Source: Glandiceps talaboti (Eukaryota; Hemichordata; Enteropneusta; Spengelidae). From it: a stretch of DNA of 64,000 nt. Positions 1-15,100 of the stretch are shown here, piece after piece. The notes below the pieces were generated by a model, which was not told where the DNA came from, did not search any database, and saw only the letters and a list, made by a program, of their open reading frames with translations. How positions within the stretch are numbered: the first letter of the stretch is position 1; the number at the start of each line of letters is the position of its first letter. The position numbers and the translations under genes are program-made. The stretch spans positions 2,261,001-2,325,000 of the forward strand of contig NC_135553.1 in NCBI RefSeq assembly GCF_964340395.1, in the 5' to 3' direction.

Positions 1-3000
1 CAACCATTTAATCTATCATCGTCCCTGGCTAGGTTTTATTGACAGAATTGGAAAAGTGACGTATCACAGCAAGTGATCACCACTCATTCTTTAGAAAGAA
101 GAGTTGTAACTTGTACTAGAGTTGATTGAAGGAATTTAATTTTAGGTGATAATAATGAAGTAAGTTGGATACCTTACACTATGTAATCCATTTTCTGATG
201 GTAGGAAGCGACAGACAGTTTCTTCCCTTATCCAGTGTCACTGCCTCAGGTCAAATTGATGTTCCAATCTAAGCATTGTGATTTTATTGATTCATACTGG
301 AAACTCTTTAATGGAAGAAGTTGTGGCATTTGTCGACTTTATACCCAAAGTAATATTGCACGCATCCATGTCTAGATGGAAAAGTTGTTTGTTGTGAAAA
401 TGAGGTGGGAGTATATGTAGCAAGGCTGGTATGATTGGCACAAAAGGGAAACCAGAAAACAAAATTGATATAATAATGATCATAAAGCTAGGGAGGACTG
501 AGACACCCATCTTGATGTTGATGAGTAGTCTGTTGTGCGCAGCTCAGGTAATCATCAACCAAGCAGAGTAATTGAAGCAGTTATGCTATTAGTCTGCTAA
601 TCAATTTGCCTTTGTAGATGGCCAGCTTTCCAGCAGTTTACATTCAATGCATTGTGAGTGAAATTGAGGTTAGGAGAGGACTGGTGGCTCTCACTTCGGA
701 GTGATTGATACCATCCCAGTTACTGTTTATCCTTATTACTCTTTGGACAATTTCTTACTTGTCTGTGTCTTTTTGCTGGCTTGTCACACAACTTGAGTCA
801 AGACAGATGTTTTCCAAGAAGAATCTTAAACTGTTAAAAAGTCTGCTGAATGGGAAAAAAGATCAGCAAGGTGGGACTAGCAATCTCCCGATGCTGTCTT
901 CCTTAACCGTCTATCCTGACGCCCTTGTACAGTTGATTGTATGGAAGAACCTAATGAAGGTAATAATAACTCCATTCACAAATTCAGCCTCATGGTGTTG
1001 TTCAAATTTTAAATTCAGTGGAAAATGTACCTCCTGTGTAATCTTTCTGTCATATTTTATACTAGTAGCGTGAAACAAGTTATAATATAAAAATGGTAGA
1101 GCTATCAGTTCAACGATCACAGCAGTGAGTCAGCTATGCCACCACCACCCACAAATTGCCATATGTTTATCACTCTTTCTGCTAGACTGAGTTACATGTA
1201 AATTGTAATGAGATTTTGGTACCAAATATGCTGTGACTCCAACATCCAAACATCTAATCTTTACCACCATATTTCTTGTATTAGAGAACAAGGAGAGTCA
1301 TGTGTGCAAGCCTGACAATAGTGTTGGCATGGCAACCATACTCTGTATGTCATTATAGCTAAAATGTCAGGGAGATTGTTATTTTTACATCAGGAAGTGT
1401 AATTCATAGAAAATTGAAATATTACCAGTGTAAAATATTTCACATATAAAATGAGTATACATGACTGAGTGTGTTTGAGTGCATACCATATATGTTACAA
1501 CACATTTTATACATTGCTTTCCTCATCCATTAGTAGTCATAGTTGAATAAAAGCACGTTAAAGTAGAGTAGTTTAAATTAGATTAAATGACGTCTTCTCA
1601 TTGGTTTCATTCTAATAAAGCTTCAATACATTTTGTACATTTCATATATCAGTATTATTCAAATCTATTCTGACTTACAGATGGTATGCGTCATCCGATT
1701 ACAAGTAGTCTCTGGTGTTTCCATGGTATTCATAGATAGCAACGTTTAAAGATTATTCTCTGTATATTCATAGAGTGATGTATAGGTACATACACCAAAG
1801 ATGAAATGATATGAAGGAATTAAACTTGTCCCTCAGCTGACACATTTTTTTTGTCAAGTTCAACTTTTAATTGTTGTCACATCATATCTGTATGTACAGG
1901 TTCAAGATTTTTGTAAGAATATTAAAGTAAACTGTGCTGTCTGGAAAGAACTGTTCGAATCACAACATAAATAGACTATGTGTAGTTTATGGCTGCCTTG
2001 TCAATATCATGCCAGAAACTTGTACATTATATTTACAAAAAATCTTGGCAAAAATAATGAAAACATGTGTATATTCCCAACTCTGACTCTGCTTTGTAGT
2101 GTGTATATGTAATTACATGTAAAGCTAACATGGTTACAATGCCCTACTTCTAAATTTAGTCACAGTACAAAACACTCTGCTTTATACCAAATGGTGCTAT
2201 CAAATTATTTCCCTCATGATAAATATTTACAGATGCCCAATTCAGTGAAATATTAGTTGATGAAAGTATACTCCTTCACTAACATGGGAATACCGGGGTA
2301 GTGGTCGTGATATGTACTATTTCCTGTGTATTGAATTGCACATAAAATAGATGAAAAAAAGATTGACTGTATGTATGTTTGTACAGCCGAATTAGGTGTA
2401 CAAATAGATATAAAGCAGTTTGCAGAGAATGAAATGTAAGATCAAGTTTCTCTTCTGATACATTTTCCCATCGTGTTGGAATAGCACATTCATATTCTAG
2501 ACATGTACTGTGCTGTGTGCAAGGGATCATTGCCACCTGGAATAGACACTAGTAGTATGTAATAAGAAGGCTGCTTTCAAATTGTATAATTTATATGTAG
2601 ATAGATTCAAGGATATATCCCAAGATTTGTTTTAAAGCTTTTGGAAATATTGTAAAGCTCTTACCATTGTTAATCAAGATTATATAAAGTCTATCGTCAG
2701 TCTGTCTGGTTTTACAAGATAGCAATGTATTCTTTTCACAATGCATTTTTTAAAATTGATAAAAGTACTGCATCAGCAAACTCTTACAGTGTTGACAATT
2801 TACCAAAACTTGTTTTACCTGACTGACATTGCCAATGATTACCCACATACCACACACTTATTTCTGTTTATATTCAAAATCCAAGTTTTGTGTATTGCCA
2901 ATAAACAGAACTAGAATTTTGAAACCATCCAAAATAAACAAAATAACATTAACAAATTTGCCTCAGGGGTAAGCAGTGAATGTAATATTGAGCAATGTTG

Positions 3001-6000
3001 AACTGCTTGATTTGTTTCAGCCATGATATTTATTTTGTTCACCAGATCCTTATTCTTTCTATTGTACTACAGAGTCAAGAGACCACATTAGTTTTGTCTT
3101 TCACCTTAAGTATTACCATTTCTTATTCATTAAAACTCACTATTTGTACTGTGTTCATCCTGCTGTATGCAAATTAGTTCATTATATATGCATTTCTGTA
3201 AGGAACAGTCTCACTAAGAGCACTTTTCATCTGCTGATTGAATGGGTTCATAAAAAAGGAAATAAACTATGAAAATAAAATGTGTAATTTGCACCAGACA
3301 GTTTTAAAGTTTTGAATCATTTCTTTCAAATGATCAACTTTTTATAGCCATATTTTAGTACCTTTTCTGAATAATGGCAGGATTTCAATTCTAATAAAAA
3401 TGTGTCGGTGCATAAGATTTAGTTCATAAAAAATGCATTATTGAGATAATACTGTGTTAGTTACTAAGGCATCAGTTTTTAGTGAGCATGAATCCATTCC
3501 TGCACACACAACATACAATACATGAAGTGAGAGTCGTGTGTCATGGCAATCACTTCATCAAAAAGAATCATATGTTGCCTCAGGCACAAAATATTTCAGC
3601 ACAATAAAATTGCATGAAAAATGACGAGAGAGATCATGACACATAGGTTGAAGCAAATATTCTAATAAATATAGCAAGGCAAAAATAGTCACTAGAAAAT
3701 TAGCATCAAAATAGATATCACCATATTAGGACAACATGGATCAGGTTTCCATCATTTGACTACGCAACAGGGATTAACAGTGAAGTCTTAATTACTTTTA
3801 TGCATAATATCCAGGTGATAATCGGGTGATTTATTCCATAAACCAGCCAGCAATCTCTCACAACTGTTTATCCCAGACTTCATAATATCCACCCAGGCAG
3901 AAATCTGATTTGGAATTAACATATCTGAGTGAAATGAATGAGTCAACTACCAGGACCTAAGGGTCATGTTTTTTTTTAAAACACCCATGGACATGAAAAG
4001 AAAATTTCAGTTATTGCATATAGACAGTTTGTATGTCAAATGTTTAGATGGAGTTGTAACCCATGTGTAGATTTAAACAGTGTTGAATTTTTAAAAAATT
4101 ATTCAATTCAAAATAAATTTATCAGAAATGAATTAAAGAAATTTCTAAAGCAGACTCAAAAAAATTATATTGTTAGAAATTAGATATGATCTTAAGTATT
4201 GTTGTAGCATTACTAAGCTGAACATTCAGGTTATACCTCTGCTACTTGGCATATTGTGTTTGATGGAAATATAAAACGAAGCACTTTCCTTTACAGACAT
4301 GTCTTAATTTTCATAACTTATATTTCACAAATTCCCACTGCACTGTTTTGATGAAATGCATACCAGACATGCTGACTAGAGTAGTCATCTGGTACATCAC
4401 TTAGTTATCATGTTATATTTCAAGGGTTGGACTTGCAATGTAGTATGTCCAACTCTACATGGCATTGCAATCTCATGTGACCAGGATGTTGTATGGTAAT
4501 TCAAATTGAGTTTCGTCTGTCGTGTTTTAGAAAAGTAGGAAATGTCCCTGTATGGTTCATCTGAAGTTAAATCTGTATATGACCATGGGGCTATGAGGCT
4601 TGTTGGTGTTATTTACTATCCCCCAAGTATTCATCCTATGAGGGTGATGCTTGTCGATGTTTCCCACTATGCCCCTTGAAGCATGCTTTACTTGTACCTA
4701 GAATTCAAATCAACACTAAACTCACACAAATGCTGGAATACACAAAATTATTGTATGTTACTGACTTAAAGTAAGAGGTTGTGATGTGTAGACCTGGTGT
4801 TTCTTGATAACTCCTCAAAATCACACTACCTAGAATTCAAATCAGTATTCAACTCAAGCATACATACATGTATGTTGAACTACACAAAGTGTCGATAGAT
4901 ATTTATGATGCCTCACACAGACTACCTAAAACTCAAACCAGGAATCAACTTCAAACATTATACATGTAAAGCTAAGAGTAACTACATAGTGCAGATATAT
5001 TCCCAAGCTGCAGGATGACATGTGAGTTTTAATAGATAATGAGGCAATTGCTGTAGACAGGCTTCAAGGCGTCAGCAAAATACATCATGTCGTGAAAGTC
5101 ATGTACATCTTGCCATGCACACAATTTTTTTTTTAATTATTAAACATTTTTCAGTCAACATGGTTCTTTTTATAACCGTACTCAAACTTGTAAGCATGTC
5201 TTTGATAAAAATGATATAAATGGACAATAAAATAGTCCTACCGTATATAATCTATAGATAAGAGGTAATAATATTAAAATTTATAAATGTACCGTAGATT
5301 CCATTAAATGTACCATGATTGTGTTGATGAGATTAAAGATCATTTTTCTTGGTATATTTTGATGGTTAAATTTGACATTCCAAAAATCCAATAAATGCAA
5401 TACTGTCAGAATACTATGTGCACTACTCAAATATGGGATCACAAAAAATACATCTACGCCAGAAAGTCTGTGAATTGGAATTCCAAATGAGCTGTAGATA
5501 CGAACATCTTTATCAATTATTTGCAGGGAGAGTTTAATCACTATAAATTCTTTTTCATCTTGATGTCACGGTCAACTGAATTCTGCAATTTATAGACAGA
5601 TAAACAGAAGTCAACTGTAATAGCATTCCAGGGAATGTTAATTCCATCTAATTCCACCAGGTTTTGCTTTTAGTTAAATTGCAAGTTCTAGCCTTTTGTA
5701 AGTATATGTATACATCCATGTCACGTCGCCTCTAGCAAACTGTGTTTATATTCACACGCGGAGATATCAATTTACCAGGATGATCAATGTTACTGCATCA
5801 CCTGTTACCCTCGAAGTAATAACTGCAGAAGAAATAAATTTAAGGGCATATGAATAGGTGATGGATGAATATCAAGTGATGGATGTGTGTATGCAAATTT
5901 AGTGAAAGATGCAGGCATATGTAAATGTACACTATGCATAATTATATGTAAATTAGGTAAAATGTGTAGACATGAACTGATGAATGTATTCAAATAATAC

Positions 6001-6054
6001 AATGCTCTCAGCACTATATCTTCACTCCAAAAGTCTTCAAAGTGAGTATCAGAA

Positions 6055-6156
6055 CATACATACATACATACGTACGTACGTACGTACGTACGTACATACA
6101 TACATACATACATAATACATACATACATACGTACGTACATACGTACGTACGTACGT

Positions 6157-6203
<47 letters not shown>

Positions 6204-6217
6204 TACATACCATACAT
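6055..6217. repeat. (ACAT)n/(ACGT)n/(AC)n compound microsatellite
   Basis: Alternating CATA and CGTA tetranucleotides followed by about 20 CA units. Tyr/Val/Cys or His/Thr open frames on both strands come from the repeat. Confidence 0.97.
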
Positions 6218-9200
6218 TAAAGTAACACAGCATTTCAATGATTGCACTGGTGTATAATCACACTAAAGGAAATGTTTTTTCATCTATCTCGCAAATAGTT
6301 ACTCCTAACCATGTAGTGTTTTACAGGAAGCAGTCACAACTGTTTAGCTGATTAATTATATCTTTAAATATTAGGGACAAGGATTCCCCTGTGATACTAA
6401 TATTAAAATAGTTAGCCCGTACATCTTATATGGTAATTTGATTTCAAAAAACACCTGTCTTGCAATGTCTTCTGTGGTTCACCAGAGCATCACTTTTGTT
6501 TTATAGTACTAGTTGTGTCACAGAATACAGGTGGATGATGTGTGAGGGTAATTAAAGGTGATAAATGGGACCAACAGAGAACAGGTTTTAGTATCTTGTA
6601 TTGATGCTGACAGGTGCTCCCAGGTTAATGTATTTGATAAATATGACATAACATTTTCGATGATCACCTGTTAAATTTATTACTGATGAAGTCAAACTGC
6701 AGACTTATCTTGCTTTACCATCATAAACAATTATGCAATGTCACAGACCTGAATTTGTATGCAGTGCATATTGTAAAATACACTATGCTTTATTTATGAT
6801 TTACAGGCAACACATAGACATATAAAAGTTGCCAATTTTATGGACATTCCTGTTACTGTGTAGATGACAATACAAGCAATCCAAATGCCACAGAAAAGAA
6901 TTCTAGAATGGTCTCATGTCACAGCAATCCCTTGATTGAATGGCTAGGTTGGGACTATATATGCTGATTTTGATCTCAGCAAATTTCCCTTGAAAATTGC
7001 AACAAAGTCACACTTTATGAATTGTTTGAATATTGATGACCTCATTTACATATAACAATCAAAAGTAGTCTTCCCTTCAATTTCATGCAAGACATGTAAC
7101 AAAAATAGTACTACATGAGTTAAGACATGCACAGCAACTTCCTGAGATTAAAAGGTTAATGATGGTTGATTTAGAACGTTGTTTTACATGTAAACAAATT
7201 GTGCTGGAGTTTTGTGAAACCTTTTATTCATACAGTTCCCTCACAAGTCTCAGTTGAAGCCTGTCGGTTAGCTTTAACAAGTGTGTCTTGTTTTACACAA
7301 TTGAACTTTCAAATAAAGTTCAGACCATTTACATTTGTAGGTGTCTTGGCAGCGATAACTTTCGTGGAAACAATGAATACTTTATGTTTAACAGACACCT
7401 CCTTCAAACTGATTAGAATCATAAAAGATAATATCACCAAAGACTTTTAGTCTTTGAAAGACATTCACTTACAAACTGAGCTACAGGCAGCCCTAATGCA
7501 TTAAGGTCATTCTATCACATGAATGTTAATTAGTAGTTCAAGTAAAACACATGAGGGATTTCCTTCATGCCACTTAAATTGTTTTTCCTTGTCCAAATCA
7601 GAATGAGGGAATGGATAAGGGATCAGTTGACAAGCCTTGGCTGTGATTGAAAAATCACTCTTTTTAAGAGCATTGTTCTTGAAGTGAATGTTTCAAGTGT
7701 GTGTTTTCAATTGAATACTATAAAAGGTCATGTTTGGAACACACAGACACACAAGTTTTATTCTGAAGTGAATTAATACCATGGAATGGATTTCTTGGAC
7801 AAAACCAAGTGTTTTCTCCAGGGTAAGTTGTTAAAGTGTAGTTGAGTTCCTAAGGTTTATAGTGTAATGTAACATAACCAGGAAACCCCTTTTCTGTTAT
7901 TGGAGTTGTCAAAACATCAAGAAACCCGCTAAGATTAGATATATATAAGATCCGTACAGATATTGTAGATCTCATAGATTTTATACTAGGTCGTGGAGTT
8001 TGAATTATGCGCGGTGGTCATCAGGAGATACAAAAAAATTATCTAGATCTGGTCTTTTCTTCGGGATGTCCTAGAGATTTTGTAGAAGATTTGAATCAGT
8101 AGTCTGTGAGTTATTGTGTACTTGCTCTTTGCTTATCAAGAATGCAGGCCATTACATCTATTTCCTTGCAGTTCATCAAATTCTTACATAAGTTTATCTG
8201 CATGACAGCACGAACGTTACTTTCAGATTCCTTTTTTTTTTCTCTTTCTTCAGTACAGCATGGTTATTGAGTAGACTTTTATCGATTGTGAACACATGGT
8301 ATGTTTTCACTCAAACTATTGACAGATACTTCAAGTTACATCAGCTGAACTGCTAGAGCTATTCAAAAGTTGAAACTATAAATCAAACCATTCCAGTCCT
8401 ATCCTCTTCCCTATGCACTATAATATATTGAAGATTTATTTCAAAAGATTTTTATTTTGTGAAACTAAATAAGATTCAATTTATTTTGTGAAACAAGATA
8501 AGATTCAAATGTTGAAAATACATCACAAATGACAACCCCCCCACACACACACACACACGCACCACACACACTCAAAAGATAATTCTATAAAGCTAAATTA
8601 GATTCAAAATTTAAAAATATGTCATAAATAACAACAAAACAGCTCAAAAGTTATTTCTATATTGCAAACCTAAATTCAAAATTTGAAAATGATGTCACAT
8701 GATTTCCTTCCCTCCCTCCCCCCCCCATTTCATACTTTATAAAGTTGTATTACAAACAATATTTCTATTTTTGCAGAAACTGAAGTACATATCCAAAACT
8801 CTGTTCTTATTTACTAATAGAAATTGTATGAATAATCATTACAAACACTGCCAACTACTGTAGTATAAAAGGAGATATGAAGAGGTTCATTTACATATGT
8901 CTACTTGTCAGTAATACAAACATACATACATGTAAATGTACTTTATGGTTATAATACACAATGTATATTGATACAATTAATTGTAACACTTCACACTTCT
9001 AATTCTTGAGAATCTATCACAAGGATAATCCAGCAAGATAAAAGTTAGTCAAATACCATTTTGGTTTGTTTAAGAGCTTTTGGAAACATTGCAAAATGAG
9101 TTTTGTGTGTCACCATTATTCCAGTGATGTAGACAGTTAGGGACAGACCATTGCACAATATGGTTAAATCACTTGAATTGTTGGAAATGGATCTAAGTTT

Positions 9201-10859
9201 TAGACTGTACATGTAATTAGAAGTTAACCTGCATTGACCCTAGCTAACATATCGACCAATAGTAATCATTCTAGCACATTTCGTACAATTTCTATTCCAT
9301 GAAGAAAACATCTTACTGAGAACAGTTGAACAATGGCTTAGGCCGTGCTTGATACTGTCAGTAATCAGACCAACCAATGGCTGACTTCTAAGTTGATTAG
9401 AGTTCAACAAGAAAGCTCTTTATGTACAAGTTTGGCTATAATATCCATCCAGGAAAATCTCTCTCATTAAACTCTAACCTATACCCATTTCATTCAAAGT
9501 CATCAGAAAAAGAAATGCATATCTGCCATTAATTCAGTACATGTATTTATTTTTTTTAAAGTTTCTAACAAGGTAATAAAGTTTTTGATGGGGAAGAGAG
9601 AGGGGACATTTGTATGTTTACCCAATAGGATATGTACAGTTAGAAATAGTTTGAGGCTAAATAAATCAGTTACATATGAAATGTGGAAATTAGATAAATT
9701 TGTTTTCAACTTTGACACTCAAGGTAGTATTAGTAGCTGAAATGATGAATAATACATGAATACTGTTGATATGGTCACTACATCATGACATGTGGCTAAT
9801 TATTTTTGTCTTAATTTTACAAACAAGGAATGAAAATTTAGTTAGTGGAGTCAGCTTTTTCTTTAGTGCTATTGGCATCACTTGTTCCTGTCATGTGTAC
9901 ATATTTGCTATGTTAAATGGGACAAAAAAAATTCCATGCCGTATCATAATCTTCATCTTGCTTATAAGAAAGGAAAGAAAAAAAGGGGAATATGGGGTTT
10001 CTTTTTGAGCTAGACACTTTATACATATAGTTGCATGAAGAAGCTTGTTGGTACACAAAATGTACATTGAGGTCATTCAGATAGATGTCTTAGAAAACTA
10101 GTCTAGTTCCTATACAGTATCGTTGTGATTTATACCTTCACAGGCTGGTCATCCATACTATAGAAAACCAGATGTTATGAAGATGCACATACAAATATGT
10201 TATCGAAAGTTTTCAATCTTTCCATCATGATCTTGGAGAGAAGTCTTTTTCAGGTTGTCTTGGTGACTAGGTACCTACCATGCTTCTGTCTGAATAATGT
10301 GAACTAGGTGTTTTGCAAAGCCTCATTTGTGGTATTTGTGAGATCAGGCCAAATGTCTGTCAGTCATTTAGTTGAAATCTCTTTCCTCTGTTACGACAGT
10401 TACTGGGCTCTGATTGTTGTAAATATGAGACTTTGTACAAATCCTTCCCAAATTACTCAATTTTCAAACTGATTCAGGGGATTCACCAATGGTTGCCATA
10501 GCTACTGCATCCCCTTGCTAGTGCTAGAGTCATCACAATGAATAGGAACAGATTTGGTATAGCGATGAATGTCTCAAAATATGATGGAAAAGTAGAGAGG
10601 TTGTGAAGAGAAGAAAGCCCTTGAAATATTTGCTTGGCTTGAAAGTCACAGTTGATTGATGATAAAAGGAAATATATGACATTTTCTATACAAAACAAAC
10701 AAAACACTTTCTAGTACAGTTGTCAAATGTTGAAATAATCAAAATCATTAAACCTGAAATAGGTTGAAATTGAACTGCCAACCTTATTGTGCATGCACAG
10801 GATGCCGCGTTATTCATGTATGTACATTTACCATAATCGATGCACAATACTGAAATAAG

Positions 10860-11220
10860 AGTACATGAGAAATATGACCCCATGAAGTTGTATTTCAAAT
10901 TGTAACTTTTTGTCAAGAATTCTGCAATGTCAAATTTGCATCTTTGTGTAGATCACACTCATAGTATAATTGCTGTTCAATGTGCAGAGTAAATCAGAAA
11001 TATAATCACGTGAAGTTGATTTTCATATTCTAAGTTTTTGTCATGAAATCTGTGAGACCAAATTTGCCTCTATCAGTTTGTTGGTGAGATCGAACTTCAT
11101 GTATACATTTACAATTGTAGTATTCAGTTAAAGTGAAACATGATCAATTTTAAGGTGCATTTCAATTTCAAATGTCTATAATATAGAACTTGTGTCTTTC
11201 AATTGGAAGGTGAGATCTTA
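10860..11220. repeat. Diverged tandem repeat, about 129-bp unit
   Basis: GAAATATGACCCCATGAAGT (10869) and GAAATATAATCACGTGAAGT (10998) start two clear units that both run on through a TTTTTGTCA block and a CAAATTTGC block. A third, weaker unit follows to about 11220. Confidence 0.6.
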
Positions 11221-12044
11221 TTTTAGATTAGCTCTGTGTTTAGATGAGTAACTTACCAGAACAGCTATGTATTGCAGCCTCCAATGTCCACAATATATTC
11301 AATATAAAATGACTTAATGGAATTTTCTTAGAAAGAACTAGCATGGAAATTGAATAGTTAATTGGGTAGCAGACACCTCTGACCAATTCAATTGAAACTT
11401 TATTGAACAGGAAAAAAGAACGACGCAATTATTCATATGGCACGGAAGCTCTTCCATCGATAAGTTAAATAACGACTATTGCATTTAGATGTCAAAACTA
11501 CGCAATGCGTATTTTGTTATTCTTCAGTACATATAGAAAGAGTCATTCTGGGGTTATTAGTTCCCATGGTAACCATGAAACCGGGTACCAAAGTTGCAAT
11601 GATTCAATTAGTAAGTGTGTGTAATCCACTTTACTAATGTCACAGGTTTAGAATGTACGTGGTGCAGAAAAGCACTCAGTTCTGCTCCATCACATCCACA
11701 GACTTTTATAGATTAAAATTTAACCACCACAATATCAAAGTTTAAACAGATTTTATGATCCGTTATTTTTCTTTTTTAACCTGCCAGTATGAAAATGTTT
11801 TTATTACTGTATGAGTCATGTGTTATATACCTATTTTAGCCACTGTGCTAAAATTTACGATACAATTTTTTTCATTCATGTGTTTCGATCTCGTGTTTCT
11901 GGTTTGACCTCAAAGTTTTCTGGTTTCAGTGACCTCAAAGTTTTCTGTTTAGACCTCAAGGTTTGGTGCAAGAATACAAGTATTCACTTATTTCCAGTTT
12001 TCGTAGTTGTTTGAAAATTTATGTTACCTTTGTCCTCCACCCAA

Positions 12045-12046
<2 letters not shown>

Positions 12047-12121
<75 letters not shown>
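12047..12121. repeat. (CA)n microsatellite
   Basis: About 37 uninterrupted CA units. Confidence 0.98.
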
Positions 12122-12123
<2 letters not shown>

Positions 12124-15100
12124 AATAGACATGTAGTCCATTCTACTTTTATCAATAAAGGTAAATTTGACTCAAGAGATGACCTTCTGTGTTACATACA
12201 AAGTGAAAGCTGTTAATAAGACATGGAGAGAATGGAACATAAGATTTTTCTGGATTCTTTGTTGGTTCTCAGATATACCAATCACTTTATCCCTTTGTAC
12301 ATGTATGTGTGTGTCTCGTGATGTTTTTGTGGTATTATGGATTTAAGAACAGTCTTTCATCAATCACTCTGTTCAACAATGCACAAAGTTCACAACATAA
12401 AATAATTGAATTTTACTTTGACTATTTGAAACTAATGATATACTGTTTTCAGATCTAATAAAGTCAGAACTACTACGACTAGCACAAAAGGTAATTTCAG
12501 AAAATAATGCCCCATCACATAATTCACTTTATGACCAGCAAATCAAGTATAACGTAATGAAAGAGTTAGGTATAGAGATTGAAATGGACATCCAGAAGAA
12601 TTACGCTGCATAGTTCAGGTTCAACAAAATTCTGATTGGTAATTAGTTTGTGGTAAGGGTCACATGACTGGTACAAGTAATTTGAGATTTGCCTATTCAT
12701 CATTTGGAGCTGAAACTAACTAATTTCATTGTTGTATGCACCTATGACAAATGTAGTCTGAATGTTTTGATGTTAGAAACTAACAAGGCATTATTAGAAA
12801 TAATCAACTTCAGTTTTTGCCAATGACAAGTCTTCTTGACTCTGAAATCTCACATAATTAGAAAACATTTGCCGTTGTTTTGTAGGATGGCCTTCATAAA
12901 ATAATGCACCTAACCTCTGCTCTGCTCTTTGACATTGACTATCAACATGACCAAAAAAAGGTTAAGAACTGCTTAGTAGTAGTTGCAAATGTTTTATGAT
13001 AGAAAATTTCAAATTTGTGTGCAGGTTTATGTTCTTGTAAGCATAATTTGTCTAGAGACATAGTCGTCAGTGAGACGTTTATCCTAGAATTAAATTTGGG
13101 AGTCATCAGGGAGTGTTACTGAGAGAAGAATGTGAATGCTGCCCTCTTTGGTCAGATTTGTAAATAGTCATCATTAAGTCCAAATGATACAAGGTTCCTG
13201 CGACAGGGTTAGCATTACAAATCAATTGTATTGATTGCGACTACTTGTTTGTGAGCTTAAGTCATTTCTTGTAGAGTGTTACAAATTGCAAATGTAATGT
13301 TTTAGGGTAACACAGACAATCAGGAGTAGAAATACATACATGTAGTTGCAATTTAAGTGGGGGATGATACTCTGTGTATTATTCTGATCAATATTTTAAT
13401 GAGTATGGAATAGTCACAAAGTAGACAGAAGTCCAGTGAAATTGACGTACCTTATTTGCCTGAAGCAGAATAAAAATTACACTAATCGTGTTTCTGTGAT
13501 CTTGTGGATTTTATTTGATTTGAAAAATACAATTTGTTGGTTGAGTCATTCCTTCTTTATCGTACGAATGTAAGTATAGACATCAATGGTATGTAAAACA
13601 ACAAGAAAAGTTAACTCAAAAACTAAATATTTAAGTAGTTTCTGTAGTGGACATTTTTCCAGATTTTTTTTGTCAACTGCATGAGAATCAGAAGTTTGAG
13701 ATTTTAGCTTTAGTGACAGGCTATACTTATTTTGGGATAATCTGCTCTTTAGTGTATGAGCATACAGTGAATACTTCATTTAAGTTAGACCATCTTTCAT
13801 GCAGTGTTCATTCCCAGACCTGTTATTTATCACCCTGTGAGTCTTTCTCTCTCTCGTTCTTTACCAAAATAATTTGAAATTCATGAGTTCAAATCATGCT
13901 ATCTTAAAGTGGACAATTCTTTTGAGACAGCACAGTATGATGCATCAGTTACACACACATGCAATGTGTTTATCTCTTTATTGAGTCTATTCGTCATAAA
14001 GTTCTACCTGTGTCAATTTGTCGTGGCCTCACCCAACTAAATTAAAGCAGTCGGAGCCGTGTGTTCACAACAAACACACCGTAATCTAATATCATTGTGT
14101 TTTTTTTGAGACAGCTAGCTTCATCCAAATCAGATACAGTCTCTATTGAAAAGTCATATATTGACATGACAGGCAGGAAATAGATGGCTATGGTTGCCGT
14201 GTCTGAGCAACGCAGTCTAGAAATGTATGAGGTGTTGTGATTGAATCCCCAAGGACGATCACCTAGAATCAGTGTAATTGCTCCATAATGATCAGCTTAA
14301 TTGCTTCGGTGGAAACCATTTAAGAAAAAATGGGAGGACAAAAATGATTGAAATAAACGTAGTTACAAGATGAACCTGGCTAGTTATATTTAGTATGACT
14401 AATACGGGGAGTGTAGATAGGGATTGCGACCACTCCATTTACTGCTTGGGTGGTTACAAAGGCGAGGGGAAAGCAATCCAATCAACATTCTGGTAATGAA
14501 ACAAATGTACCATCAATTACTCTGGCCTGGCTACAACCCCTGCTTAATGGTGCATTCCCCAAATCCAAAGGTTTTCTTGAAGCAATATCATTTTTAGCCA
14601 GTCAAATTCTGTAGGCTTCCCGACCACGATGATGGGAACACATTTCATGAAAGTTAACAGTCGGCCGGTTATACGGCATCCATTCTTGTACAAGGTAGGA
14701 AATGATGCTTATTATAATATATTTGTGAGTAGGGTTGTTGGTTTTTCCTTTTCACCTTCCATTCATTTGCCACTCTCTAATTATGATGTGGCATTTTTTT
14801 TGAAAGACTTCTCATTCATAATTAAATTGCTGTATGAAAGATTAAAGAGAAGCTGTGTAAATAGTGGTTAAACGATTCTAAGAAATGACAGGTTAATCCA
14901 AGCGTGACATACACATCACATTTCAGCAATTCACAGACGCACCGGTCATGAAAATGACAGCAACACATCTCTTCCAACCCAAGGTATGTGAATAATATTT
15001 TTACCATGTATCAAACTATATCACAATCCAATATTCTATCTCCTTATATACGTCACAATTTTACTTGTCCCATATTTTCAAAACAATTTTTCAGCATCTA

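Noticed and set aside
705-1073. 122-codon frame near the left end
   Set aside because: Hydrophobic and AT-driven, no recognisable motif, no promoter or splice context, and overlapped by an opposite-strand frame.
5805-6257. Overlapping long frames of Tyr-Val-Cys or Thr-His repeats
   Set aside because: They are translations of the compound ACAT/ACGT/AC microsatellite, open in several frames on both strands.
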